Source: a virus. Taken from it: DNA of 64,000 bases. The stretch spans positions 21,487-85,486 of the IMG/VR virus record IMGVR_UViG_3300031963_000063; one strand, 5' to 3'. Made by a program: the position numbers and the translations under genes. Shown here in pieces: positions 43,369 through 50,186 of the stretch (within the stretch, counting starts at the first letter, position 1; every line of letters begins with the position of its first letter). The notes beneath the pieces were generated by a model, which had not been told where the DNA came from, did no database searches, and saw nothing but the letters and a program-made list of their open reading frames with translations.

Positions 43369-43740
43369 TCAACTGGCATTATTTCTTCTAGGACGATATG
43401 CAAATAAATTAGTAGGAGGATCTGGTTTCATCCATTCTTCTATTTTATCAAACCTCTCTTCACTATAAAAATCTTGTTGAACATACCATAGTTTCCAATG
43501 CTCATGTCCCTTTGACTGGTTGCAGTCATGGCAGCAACAGACTACGTTTTTTGTATTATCCATTCCACCTTTAGACTGTGGAACAATGTGGTCAATCGTA
43601 AGGTTCTCTTCTGACCCACAATAAGCACATTGATGATTCCAACTTTCTTTTATCTTTTGCCTCCACATTCGTTTTGCCTCTCCAGAACTTGTTGCGTATA
43701 AATTAAACAAGTATTCTTTTGGAGAGTGTAGAGGTCCCAT
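43369..43740 (-). CDS. HNH endonuclease
   Basis: 123 residues. CAYCG (38-42), LTIDHIVPQSKGG with the HNH Asp-His (50-51), an Asn in the DNTKNVV turn, and CCHDCNQSKG complete the zinc-supported HNH fold. Could be a free-standing homing enzyme or a resident nuclease acting in packaging. A late-type box (43768-43761) lies 20 bases before its ATG. Sits between the fibres and the photosynthesis block. Confidence 0.85.
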   Translation of the reverse strand: MGPLHSPKEYLFNLYATSSGEAKRMWRQKIKESWNHQCAYCGSEENLTIDHIVPQSKGGMDNTKNVVCCCHDCNQSKGHEHWKLWYVQQDFYSEERFDKIEEWMKPDPPTNLFAYRPRRNNAS

Positions 43741-43743
43741 AAA

Positions 43744-43941
43744 TTACTGCGACTTATAATTATTTATCTTGGCACAAGCACCTCTTGCCCAGGCACGACT
43801 TAGACTATTGACATAAGAACAAGGTTTATTTTTTTGACCACAATGAGGACACACAGCATCTGGTGGATCTTTAATATATCCTTCTGGCGTATACACTTTG
43901 TTTTTCAAATTTTTTACTTGTTTATGTTTGCGGTGATTCAT
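43744..43941 (-). CDS. Small zinc-ribbon-like protein (65 aa)
   Basis: Start chosen at ATG 43941 (MNHRKHKQVKNLKNK), which overlaps the previous stop (ATGA). One CPHC pair and two further Cys (CSY, GACAK) could bind a metal. Basic N-terminus suggests nucleic-acid contact. Function unknown. Confidence 0.55.
   Translation of the reverse strand: MNHRKHKQVKNLKNKVYTPEGYIKDPPDAVCPHCGQKNKPCSYVNSLSRAWARGACAKINNYKSQ
43761..43768 (-). promoter_or_regulatory. Late-type promoter box before the HNH gene
   Basis: GATAAATA on the minus strand, within the last codons of the 65-residue gene and 20 bases before the HNH ATG. Confidence 0.4.
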
Positions 43942-44243
43942 ACTCTCACAGGTTCTGCTTGCCTGTCTGGTAGTTTGATCTGAGGAAGTTTTTCTGGTTC
44001 TTCGACTCTCCAAGACCCACCAACTCCACCATCCATATTCACCACAATCTCATTAGTAGGAAGTGCTTTGGGAGTTTCAATATCCACCACCTGACCCATC
44101 AAAAACTTATTGCGAGTATAAGTGCGGTTCTGTGGGTCCATCGAAACCATATACAGAGCATCTTCTTCTGCTCCACAATCTAATAGTTTCTTTCCAGTTC
44201 TCTTATCAAGAACTGAAAAATACTCTTCATTATACTTTCTCAT
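43938..44243 (-). CDS. Hypothetical protein (101 aa)
   Basis: Start chosen at ATG 44243 (MRKYNEEYFSVLDKRTGKKL); an in-frame GTG at 44309 is open but lies inside the coupled 40-residue gene. Soluble, mixed alpha and beta, ending proline-rich (EEPEKLPQIKLPDRQAEPVR). No family recognised. Overlaps both neighbours. Confidence 0.6.
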   Translation of the reverse strand: MRKYNEEYFSVLDKRTGKKLLDCGAEEDALYMVSMDPQNRTYTRNKFLMGQVVDIETPKALPTNEIVVNMDGGVGGSWRVEEPEKLPQIKLPDRQAEPVRV

Positions 44244-44352
44244 TGTCTTGTTTCTTTTCTTTATTGTACGATACTTTGGCAGGTCTGTAAAGGTTAGGCC
44301 AAGTATCACGAATTATTTCTGCTAACTTATAAGGTGTTTCAGAAGTGATCAT
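44230..44352 (-). CDS. Small protein (40 aa)
   Basis: MITSETPYKLAEIIRDTWPN followed by a basic tail ending QDNEKV. ATG overlaps the stop of the 24-residue membrane peptide (ATGA) and its stop overlaps the next start by 14 bases. Function unknown. Confidence 0.55.
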   Translation of the reverse strand: MITSETPYKLAEIIRDTWPNLYRPAKVSYNKEKKQDNEKV

Positions 44353-44423
44353 AGATCTTGTAGTACTGATACTATAAACATAAAAATTCCAAATGCTATG
44401 AATGAGAAGAGCATTAAGAACAT
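44349..44423 (-). CDS. Tiny membrane peptide downstream of psbD (24 aa)
   Basis: MFLMLFSFIAFGIFMFIVSV plus four residues: almost entirely one transmembrane helix, similar in size to small photosystem subunits but without a recognised match. The ATG follows the psbD terminator T tract directly, with no ribosome site, but the stop is coupled to the next gene. Confidence 0.4.
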   Translation of the reverse strand: MFLMLFSFIAFGIFMFIVSVLQDL

Positions 44424-44447
44424 AAAAAAAGGAGTTCCGAGAACTCC
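44424..44447 (-). terminator. Terminator after psbD
   Basis: GGAGTTC-TCG-GAACTCC followed by seven T on the minus strand, 11 bases after the psbD stop codon. Confidence 0.85.
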
Positions 44448-44457
44448 CTTATTTAGA

Positions 44458-45519
44458 TTAGAGTGCATTGCCACGGGGCAAGACTTCCTCTGGGAACACA
44501 AAGTTCTCATGAGGTTGGTCAACAGGTGCCATCCAAGCACGGAGTCCTTCATTGAGTAGAATGTTCTTAGTATAGAAGGTTTCAAACTCAGGATCCTCTG
44601 CTGCTCTCACTTCCTGGGATACGAAATCATAAGCACGAAGATTGAGTGCGAGACCAATGATCCCAATAGAACTGGTCCAGAGACCCATGACGGGAACAAA
44701 GAGCATAAAGAAATGAAGCCAACGCTTATTGCTAAAAGCAATGCCAAAGATCTGCGACCAATATCGGTTAGCAGTGACCATAGAATAGGTCTCTTCCTCT
44801 TGAGTTGGTTCAAATGCTTTGAACGTGTTTGATTGGTCACTATCTTCATAAAGTGTATTCTCTACAGTTGCTCCGTGAATGGCACAGAGTAGTGCTCCTC
44901 CTAGTATACCAGCAACTCCCATCATATGGAAGGGGTTGAGAGTCCAGTTGTGGAAACCCTGAAGGAACAACAGGAACCTGAAGATAGCAGCAACACCAAA
45001 GGAAGGTGCAAAGAACCAACTGGATTGTCCCAGTGGATACATCAGGAACACAGATACAAATACTGCGATAGGACCAGAGAATGCGATTGCGTTGTAAGGA
45101 CGGATGCCTACAAGACGGGCAATCTCAAACTGACGCAACATGAAACCAATCAGGCTGAAAGCCCCGTGTAGTGCCACAAAAGGCCAGAGTCCCCCAAGTT
45201 GGACCCACCTGACGAAATCTCCCTGAGCTTCTGGACCCCATAGAAGAAGTAGGGAATGACCCATAGAATCTGCAGGGGTGCTTAATGCTGCGGTCAAAAA
45301 ATTACAACCTTCAAGATAAGAACTTGCTAATCCGTGTGTATAAAAACTTGTAACAAATGTAGTTCCAGTCAACCAACCACCAAGAGCAAGATATGCTGTT
45401 GGAAATAAGAGCAAACCACTCCAACCAACGAACACAAACCTATCCCTTTTCAACCAATCATCTAAAAGGTCAAACCAACCTTTTTGTTGGTTTGGAATTG
45501 AAAGTGTAGAAGAAGTCAT
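44458..45519 (-). CDS. psbD: Photosystem II reaction-centre protein D2
   Basis: 353 residues, full length for D2, strong AGGAGG site before ATG 45519. Recognisable from [59 protein letters not shown] and the C-terminal LPRGNAL; the His ligands of the P680 and iron sites lie in the helix IV and V segments. With D1 it sustains PSII turnover during infection when host synthesis stops. A sigma-70-like promoter (45573-45545) precedes it and a terminator follows. Confidence 0.97.
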   Translation of the reverse strand: MTSSTLSIPNQQKGWFDLLDDWLKRDRFVFVGWSGLLLFPTAYLALGGWLTGTTFVTSFYTHGLASSYLEGCNFLTAALSTPADSMGHSLLLLWGPEAQGDFVRWVQLGGLWPFVALHGAFSLIGFMLRQFEIARLVGIRPYNAIAFSGPIAVFVSVFLMYPLGQSSWFFAPSFGVAAIFRFLLFLQGFHNWTLNPFHMMGVAGILGGALLCAIHGATVENTLYEDSDQSNTFKAFEPTQEEETYSMVTANRYWSQIFGIAFSNKRWLHFFMLFVPVMGLWTSSIGIIGLALNLRAYDFVSQEVRAAEDPEFETFYTKNILLNEGLRAWMAPVDQPHENFVFPEEVLPRGNAL

Positions 45520-45544
45520 AACCTCCTATGTATTTCTCATATTT

Positions 45545-45573
45545 AGTTTACAATACTTTACATAAAAGGTCAA
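45545..45573 (-). promoter_or_regulatory. sigma-70-like promoter for psbD
   Basis: TTGACC (45573-45568), 17 bases, TAAACT (45550-45545). 5/6 and 4/6 to consensus; start site about 20 bases before the psbD ATG. Confidence 0.5.
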
Positions 45574-45582
45574 TAGGGACTT

Positions 45583-46161
45583 TTACTTAATGTATCTTGG
45601 GTCAATCGGTTTATCTGGGTCAAGACCTTTTGCCTCTCTATACTTTCTCCACCTTTCTTTTGATGCTTCACTCCTCCTCTTTCTTTCTTCTTCACTAACA
45701 TTTGGATTTGAAGACCACCTCTTATTACCTATGAGTGATTTACTAACCTTTTCTTTGGTTTCTTCTGTATGCTTGTATCCAAGACATCTTTTATTACCTA
45801 AACCTGCCTCACCTATTTTTCTTTTATGTTCCTCACTCAACTTCATACCAGTTCTAAACTGTCTCAACTTCTCTTTACTTTCTTCTGTGTGCTTTGATTT
45901 ACCTTTATGTGCTTCACTCATCTTTTGTTTGGTCTCTTCTGTATGAACTCTTCCAGTTGGGTCCATCAGCAATCTTACAATTTCTTCTTTACCAATAGTT
46001 CCTTCTAAACCTTTCCAAGCACAATAATCTTTGATATTACCATATTGTTCCCACAACTCTCTGTGTGCCTCTGCGTGTTCTTCCACAGTTAGTTCAATAA
46101 GATTAGAAGGGTCGTCAGTTCCACCCATATGTCTTGGAACAATATGATGTTTATGTTTCAT
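45583..46161 (-). CDS. HNH homing endonuclease between psbA and psbD
   Basis: 192 residues. N-terminal HNH core (HHIVPRHMGGTDDPSNLIEL; EEHAEAHREL), followed by NUMOD3-type DNA-binding repeats (TEETKQKMSEAHKGKSKHTE; LSEEHKRKIGEAGLGNKR; TEETKEKVSKSLIGNKR). Free-standing homing endonucleases beside psbA are known in cyanophages (F-CphI) and target the psbA intron site; this gene occupies an equivalent place, although psbA here is intronless. Exact late box upstream at 46198-46191. Confidence 0.85.
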   Translation of the reverse strand: MKHKHHIVPRHMGGTDDPSNLIELTVEEHAEAHRELWEQYGNIKDYCAWKGLEGTIGKEEIVRLLMDPTGRVHTEETKQKMSEAHKGKSKHTEESKEKLRQFRTGMKLSEEHKRKIGEAGLGNKRCLGYKHTEETKEKVSKSLIGNKRWSSNPNVSEEERKRRSEASKERWRKYREAKGLDPDKPIDPRYIK

Positions 46162-46190
46162 TCTTACTGCTACTGTGTCTACTACATAAG

Positions 46191-46198
46191 TATTTATA
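46191..46198 (-). promoter_or_regulatory. Late-type promoter box for the psbA-linked endonuclease
   Basis: Exact TATAAATA on the minus strand, 29 bases before the ATG. A TATAAT also occurs at 46205-46200 without a -35. The bases GTATAAATACTTATG are identical to those before the other homing endonuclease at 1519. Confidence 0.6.
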
Positions 46199-46208
46199 CA
46201 TTATAGCA

Positions 46209-46234
46209 CAAAAAAGAGACCCTTGCGGATCTCT
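46209..46234 (-). terminator. Terminator after psbA
   Basis: AGAGATCC-GCAA-GGGTCTCT followed by TTTTTT on the minus strand (one T-G pair), with a GNRA-type tetraloop. Confidence 0.85.
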
Positions 46235-46255
46235 CAAAAAACTATTGAGTTTTTA

Positions 46256-47335
46256 TCAACCGATAGAAGGTGCAGTCAGAGCAACAGGAGTTGCTTCGGC
46301 AGCAGCAAGGTCAAGAGGAAAATTGTGAGCATTCCTTTCATGCATCACCTCCATGCCCAGACCAGCACGGTTAAGAACATCAGCCCAGGTGTTAATAACT
46401 TTACCCTGACTATCAACGATAGACTGGTTGAAGTTAAAACCATTCAGGTTAAATGCCATGGTGCTAACACCAAGAGCAGTGAACCAGATGCCAACTACAG
46501 GCCATGCAGCAAGGAAGAAGTGAAGTGAACGAGAGTTGTTGAACGATGCATACTGGAAGATCAGACGACCAAAGTATCCATGAGCAGCAACAATGTTATA
46601 GGTCTCTTCTTCTTGACCAAACTTGTACCCATAGTTCTGTGACTCATTCTCAGTGGTTTCACGAACCAGTGAGGAAGTAACTAGAGAACCATGCATAGCA
46701 GAGAACAGAGAACCACCAAACACACCAGCAACTCCAAGCATGTGGAAGGGGTGCATCAGGATGTTGTGCTCTGCCTGGAACACAAGCATGTAGTTGAATG
46801 TACCAGAGATACCCAGAGGCATCGCATCAGAGAAAGAACCTTGACCAAAAGGATACACCAGGAACACTGCGCTCGCAGCAGCAACAGGTGCGCTATAAGC
46901 AACACAGATCCAAGGACGCATACCCAAACGGTAGGAAAGTTCCCACTCACGACCCATGTAAGCATAGATGCCAATGAGGAAGTGGAAGACTACCAGTTGG
47001 AAAGGTCCACCGTTGTAAAGCCACTCATCTAGGGAAGCAGCTTCCCAGATGGGGTAGAAGTGAAGTCCAATAGCATTGGACGACGGAATCACAGCACCAG
47101 AGATGATGTTGTTTCCGTACATGAGTGAACCAGCAACGGGTTCACGGATACCATCGATGTCCACAGGAGGAGCAGCGATGAACGCAACGATGAAGCAGAT
47201 TGTTGCGGCAAGCAGACAAGGAATCATCAGAACGCCGAACCAACCCACATAGAGGCGGTTGTCGGTGCTGGTGACCCAGTTGCAGAATTGATCCCAAGTA
47301 TTCAGTTGTCGTTGTTGTGCAATAGAAGCAGCCAT
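46256..47335 (-). CDS. psbA: Photosystem II reaction-centre protein D1
   Basis: 359 residues, uninterrupted, no intron. Diagnostic segments: [60 protein letters not shown], and the C-terminus [16 protein letters not shown] with the processing site after Ala (DLAAA). The REWELSY segment has Glu at the position equivalent to D1 residue 130, the form usually linked to high light. Replaces photodamaged host D1. GC and codon use are richer than in neighbours, as expected for a host-derived gene. Followed by a terminator; a structured leader precedes it. Confidence 0.98.
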   Translation of the reverse strand: MAASIAQQRQLNTWDQFCNWVTSTDNRLYVGWFGVLMIPCLLAATICFIVAFIAAPPVDIDGIREPVAGSLMYGNNIISGAVIPSSNAIGLHFYPIWEAASLDEWLYNGGPFQLVVFHFLIGIYAYMGREWELSYRLGMRPWICVAYSAPVAAASAVFLVYPFGQGSFSDAMPLGISGTFNYMLVFQAEHNILMHPFHMLGVAGVFGGSLFSAMHGSLVTSSLVRETTENESQNYGYKFGQEEETYNIVAAHGYFGRLIFQYASFNNSRSLHFFLAAWPVVGIWFTALGVSTMAFNLNGFNFNQSIVDSQGKVINTWADVLNRAGLGMEVMHERNAHNFPLDLAAAEATPVALTAPSIG

Positions 47336-47355
47336 TTTTTTAAGCAGTTAGTAAG

Positions 47356-47452
47356 ACCATCAGGGAAATGGTGGAGATACTATGCTCCCCGCACCCTTAG
47401 CGGGGATATGAGAGACGTTCTTATACACCCATAGGTCTCGGTTAGCGGGTGT
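47356..47452 (-). ncRNA. Structured psbA leader, possible PhotoRC-type RNA
   Basis: Three hairpins on the minus strand before psbA: ACACCC...GGGTGT (47452-47425), CCCCGC-N7-GCGGGG (47405-47387) and ACCAT-N7-ATGGT (47372-47356). PhotoRC RNAs are conserved structures in psbA leaders of marine cyanobacteria and cyanophages; position and size fit, but I cannot confirm the consensus by eye. Confidence 0.4.
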
Positions 47453-47497
47453 TTGACAATATTACAGAATGTTTAAGTTCCGTAACATTTGTTTACC

Positions 47498-47505
47498 TAT
47501 TTATC
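47498..47505 (-). promoter_or_regulatory. Late-type promoter box for psbA
   Basis: GATAAATA on the minus strand about 163 bases before the psbA ATG, giving a long structured leader. No sigma-70 pair was found closer to the gene. Confidence 0.4.
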
Positions 47506-47527
47506 ATACTACGGTTTCCCGTCCACG

Positions 47528-47692
47528 TCAAGCCCTGTATTCTTCCAATTTATCCAGGACTTTGTTGAGATACTGGTGTGCTAACCACTTTGGATCGTGC
47601 CCAGACTTATCCATCCATTCATTGTTCAAATCTCTTTTTATCTTAAGAACCTCAGACTTAATAATATCTTTGGTCAGGTATCCTCTGGGCAT
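47528..47692 (-). CDS. Conserved small c-terminally helical protein (54 aa)
   Basis: MPRGYLTKDIIKSEVLKIKR, then NEWMDKSGHDPKWLAHQYLN and a helical end. A mostly helical soluble protein that I recognise as a recurring small gene near psbA in cyanophages; function unknown. It follows the bidirectional terminator at 47701-47730. Confidence 0.65.
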   Translation of the reverse strand: MPRGYLTKDIIKSEVLKIKRDLNNEWMDKSGHDPKWLAHQYLNKVLDKLEEYRA

Positions 47693-47700
47693 ATACTAAA

Positions 47701-47730
47701 AAACTCTGCTCAATATTTAGAGCAGAGTTT
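47701..47730. terminator. Bidirectional terminator
   Basis: AAACTCTGCTC-N8-GAGCAGAGTTT, an 11-bp perfect stem with T tracts on both sides. Separates the peroxiredoxin unit from the 54-residue gene and psbA. Confidence 0.9.
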
Positions 47731-47749
47731 TAATTTATATCTTATTGTT

Positions 47750-48277
47750 TCAAACAAGTTCGAGTTCCAACACAGAAGAACGAAGATAATTCAATACATT
47801 CTCAGGTGTCGATACTTCATATGGGTCGGTGTCCGCATTGTCACGCATACCGTCTTCCACGAAGAGTTTCTCGATGATTCCATTATCCACGACCGCAGCA
47901 TAACGCCAAGAGCGAGCACCGAAACCAAGGTTAGACTTATTGACCAGATATCCCATAGAGCGAGTGAAGTATGCATTTCCGTCTGGAATGAGTTGAACTT
48001 TCTCAATGTTCTGGTCTTGTGCCCAGGCATTCATAACAAACCCATCATTAACAGATAAACAGTAAATAGCATCAATACCAAGAGCAGTAAACTCCTCGTA
48101 CTTTTCTTCAAATCCAGGGAGTTGATAAGCACTGCAAGTAGGAGTGAATGCACCAGGTAGACTGAAAATAACCACACGCTTATTATCAAAGAGATTGGAA
48201 GATGTGCGAGTAATAAATTGTCCATCTTCACGGAATATGAATTCTACCTGGGGAACTTGATATCCTTCTTTACGCAT
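47750..48277 (-). CDS. Peroxiredoxin, Prx5/AhpC type
   Basis: 175 residues from ATG 48277 (MRKEGYQVPQ), which has GGAGG six bases before it; the frame is open further but overlaps hli. The active site PGAFTPTCS holds the peroxidatic Cys (about residue 48) in the Prx5-type context. Reduces peroxides using thiol donors, possibly the phage glutaredoxin. Located directly after hli, so probably part of a light and oxidative-stress unit with ferredoxin. Confidence 0.9.
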   Translation of the reverse strand: MRKEGYQVPQVEFIFREDGQFITRTSSNLFDNKRVVIFSLPGAFTPTCSAYQLPGFEEKYEEFTALGIDAIYCLSVNDGFVMNAWAQDQNIEKVQLIPDGNAYFTRSMGYLVNKSNLGFGARSWRYAAVVDNGIIEKLFVEDGMRDNADTDPYEVSTPENVLNYLRSSVLELELV

Positions 48278-48288
48278 ATTTACCTCCA

Positions 48289-48396
48289 TCACCATACGCC
48301 AGGAATGATTTGTCCAGTAAAGGCATAAGAGCCCATTGCGGCAACAATACCGATCATTGCTGCCCAACCATTAATACGTTCTGCTTTTTCGTTCAT
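48289..48396 (-). CDS. hli: High-light inducible protein (35 aa)
   Basis: [20 protein letters not shown] then MGSYAFTGQIIPGVW. Carries the Hli signature ExxNGxAAMIG...TGQIIPGxW in a single transmembrane helix, binding chlorophyll and protecting PSII. Excellent AAGGAG site; ATG overlaps the stop of the preceding gene (ATGA). Confidence 0.93.
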   Translation of the reverse strand: MNEKAERINGWAAMIGIVAAMGSYAFTGQIIPGVW

Positions 48397-48671
48397 TGTT
48401 TTTCTCCTTGATAGGGGTGTTGTTGTTTGAGTTCAGGATTGGGTTGGGAGAAGACCATAGGACTTCTGGTTTTATTCTTGATAACAATAAAAGCGTCGTT
48501 CTGATAAGATACGGTTCCAAATGGTTTCGCCCACTTAGCATTTGCGTCTGGGTGAGTAGCAGTTCCCGTGACTGCTACACCACCAATCTCAACGCAGATT
48601 TCATCTTCACCAGTCCATTCTAATTTTTGAAGGGCAATAGAAAGTTGTCCCAACCAGTCAGCACTTCTCAC
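48393..48671 (-). CDS. Conserved protein between ferredoxin and hli (92 aa), GTG start
   Basis: GTG at 48671 overlaps the ferredoxin stop (GTGA). Contains [18 protein letters not shown] and [20 protein letters not shown], a beta-rich soluble domain without a recognised family. Its coupling to petF and hli suggests a photosynthesis-linked role, which is inference only. Confidence 0.65.
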   Translation of the reverse strand: MRSADWLGQLSIALQKLEWTGEDEICVEIGGVAVTGTATHPDANAKWAKPFGTVSYQNDAFIVIKNKTRSPMVFSQPNPELKQQHPYQGEKQ

Positions 48672-48958
48672 AGGTTTTCTTCCTGCTCAGTGAGGATCAC
48701 ACAATCGCTAGTAGGGTAGGCAACACAGGTGAGTACCCAACCATCAGCAATTTGGTCATCATCAAGAAAAGACTGTTCTTCATTATCTACAGTACCACTA
48801 ATCAGTTTACCAGCACAGGCAGAGCAAGCACCTGCCTTACAAGAAGAAGGAAGGTCAACACCTGATTCTTCTGCTGCTTCAAGGATATACTGATCACTTT
48901 CACACTGAATAGTGGTTTCAGATCCGTCAGGAGAACGGAGAGTAACATTGTAAGACAT
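48668..48958 (-). CDS. petF: Plant-type [2Fe-2S] ferredoxin
   Basis: 96 residues, normal ferredoxin length. Cluster ligands Cys 40, 45 and 48 in [10 protein letters not shown] and Cys 78 in LTCVAYP. Accepts electrons from PSI; in phage it can feed ribonucleotide or bilin reduction. Begins a coupled unit ferredoxin, 92-residue protein, hli, peroxiredoxin. Confidence 0.96.
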   Translation of the reverse strand: MSYNVTLRSPDGSETTIQCESDQYILEAAEESGVDLPSSCKAGACSACAGKLISGTVDNEEQSFLDDDQIADGWVLTCVAYPTSDCVILTEQEENL

Positions 48959-48961
48959 AAC

Positions 48962-49048
48962 TTAATAAGTTTCTGATAATTGATTTACGGAGTGTGCCAG
49001 TAAAACGAAAAAGGCAACACTAGTAATTGTAAAGATAATTGAAGTCAT
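48962..49048 (-). CDS. Tiny membrane peptide (28 aa)
   Basis: MTSIIFTITSVAFFVLLAHS then VNQLSETY: a single membrane helix with a short polar tail, ending 3 bases before the ferredoxin start region. No ribosome site is evident. Size and context resemble small thylakoid peptides, but none is matched. Confidence 0.45.
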   Translation of the reverse strand: MTSIIFTITSVAFFVLLAHSVNQLSETY

Positions 49049-49061
49049 TGTCAATCAATTG

Positions 49062-49256
49062 TCAGAAGATGCCGAAGAAGAGTTTGCCAGTGAGTGCATA
49101 AGAAATAGCACCAGCAACAATGCCGACCATTGCCCAGCGTCCATTGGTTCTCTCCTTTACTTCATTGGGGGTGAGCATCCCATAATTTTCATAATACATT
49201 GTGGGTTCTTTGGCAAACATATTTTGCTGCCCATGCTCATTCGTTGTTACAGTCAT
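49062..49256 (-). CDS. hli: High-light inducible protein (64 aa)
   Basis: Start at ATG 49256 (MTVTTNEHGQQ). The helix has the ERTNGRWAMVGIVAGAISYA core with the chlorophyll-binding ExxNGRxAM motif, ending TGKLFFGIF. Longer N-terminus than the other Hli. An exact consensus promoter (49312-49284) lies 28 bases before the start, so it is an early gene. Confidence 0.92.
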   Translation of the reverse strand: MTVTTNEHGQQNMFAKEPTMYYENYGMLTPNEVKERTNGRWAMVGIVAGAISYALTGKLFFGIF

Positions 49257-49283
49257 TGTACATTCGTTAAGAATTGTTACACA

Positions 49284-49312
49284 ATTATATAGGAAAAATA
49301 AAGAGGTGTCAA
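49284..49312 (-). promoter_or_regulatory. Perfect consensus sigma-70 promoter for hli
   Basis: TTGACA (49312-49307), 17 bases, TATAAT (49289-49284). The -35 overlaps the loop and arm of a weak hairpin (GGTG/CACC, T-rich tail) that may terminate the glycan island transcript. Confidence 0.85.
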
Positions 49313-49352
49313 GCACCCCTTTGTTCGGATATCATAACTTGAGTATAAATGC

Positions 49353-50186
49353 TTACTCTTCTACCTCTTGAACTGACTCTTCTGATTCATTTTTATCTTT
49401 ACTAGATTTAGATATCCGATTTAAATACGGATCATAATTCATCAAATCAGAAATACTCATTTCTGCACCACGATTTTGCCAAAAATTCAATAGTGCGTCA
49501 TGACTTCCTCGATGAAAAATATCAATATGTTCTGGGTGTATTGCAGAACCTAAATCAAGACGATATAGAAAAATAGGAATCGAATATGTTTTACCTGATC
49601 CAAAGATAGTATCCTCAGATACGGCTCTTGGTTTTACATTATTATCAAGTTTAAATTTTTCTTTGCGAATATGATTCTTTATAATCTTTGCTGCATGATG
49701 CCTTGTAATAAGATATGCAGCTGCTGAAAAATCATTGATAAAATAATGGTGTAAAACGACATGAATATCACCTGTACAAATAGTTGTTAATTGTACACAA
49801 TCCCAATCATGTGGAAGTTTGGCAATAAAATCTTTCCAAGTAAAATTCCAAAACTTTGCAAGATCTAAAACAATATCATCTTCAAAAATAAGAGCATAAT
49901 CGTCATTTGTATTTTCATAAAAATGTTTGATTGCTTTTAGATGAGACATACAGCAGCCAATTTCATTCTGAGACATATTATCAGGGGCACGACCACTTAG
50001 GTGCTCACACACATCATCAGTTCTTCCATCAAATCCAGAAATTCGAGTATGATTTTCAATTTGCCAATAAGCAAATTGAGTTTCCATATACTCACGGCGA
50101 TGGGTATCACCATCTAAATTTAACCAATAAATTGGTGGAAGACCTTTTAATTTATATACTGATTTGTTTTTATCTAAGATTTCCAT
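49353..50186 (-). CDS. Glycosyltransferase family 25 protein
   Basis: 277 residues. PIYWLNLDGDTHRREYM (about 18-34), RISGFDGR, NEIGCCMSHLKAIKHF and YALIFEDDI are the ordered GT25 motifs (LPS-type beta-1,4-galactosyltransferases and relatives). EDD is the metal site. The last 40 residues are a charged, Ser/Glu-rich tail. Last gene of the polysaccharide island; it starts at the stop codon of the upstream transferase. Confidence 0.85.
   Translation of the reverse strand: MEILDKNKSVYKLKGLPPIYWLNLDGDTHRREYMETQFAYWQIENHTRISGFDGRTDDVCEHLSGRAPDNMSQNEIGCCMSHLKAIKHFYENTNDDYALIFEDDIVLDLAKFWNFTWKDFIAKLPHDWDCVQLTTICTGDIHVVLHHYFINDFSAAAYLITRHHAAKIIKNHIRKEKFKLDNNVKPRAVSEDTIFGSGKTYSIPIFLYRLDLGSAIHPEHIDIFHRGSHDALLNFWQNRGAEMSISDLMNYDPYLNRISKSSKDKNESEESVQEVEE

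Noticed and set aside
46256-47335. Group I intron in psbA
   Set aside because: The D1 frame is continuous over 359 codons with all conserved segments in order.
47457-47462. Plus-strand TTGACA upstream of the 54-aa gene region
   Set aside because: No -10 at proper spacing and no plus-strand gene downstream.
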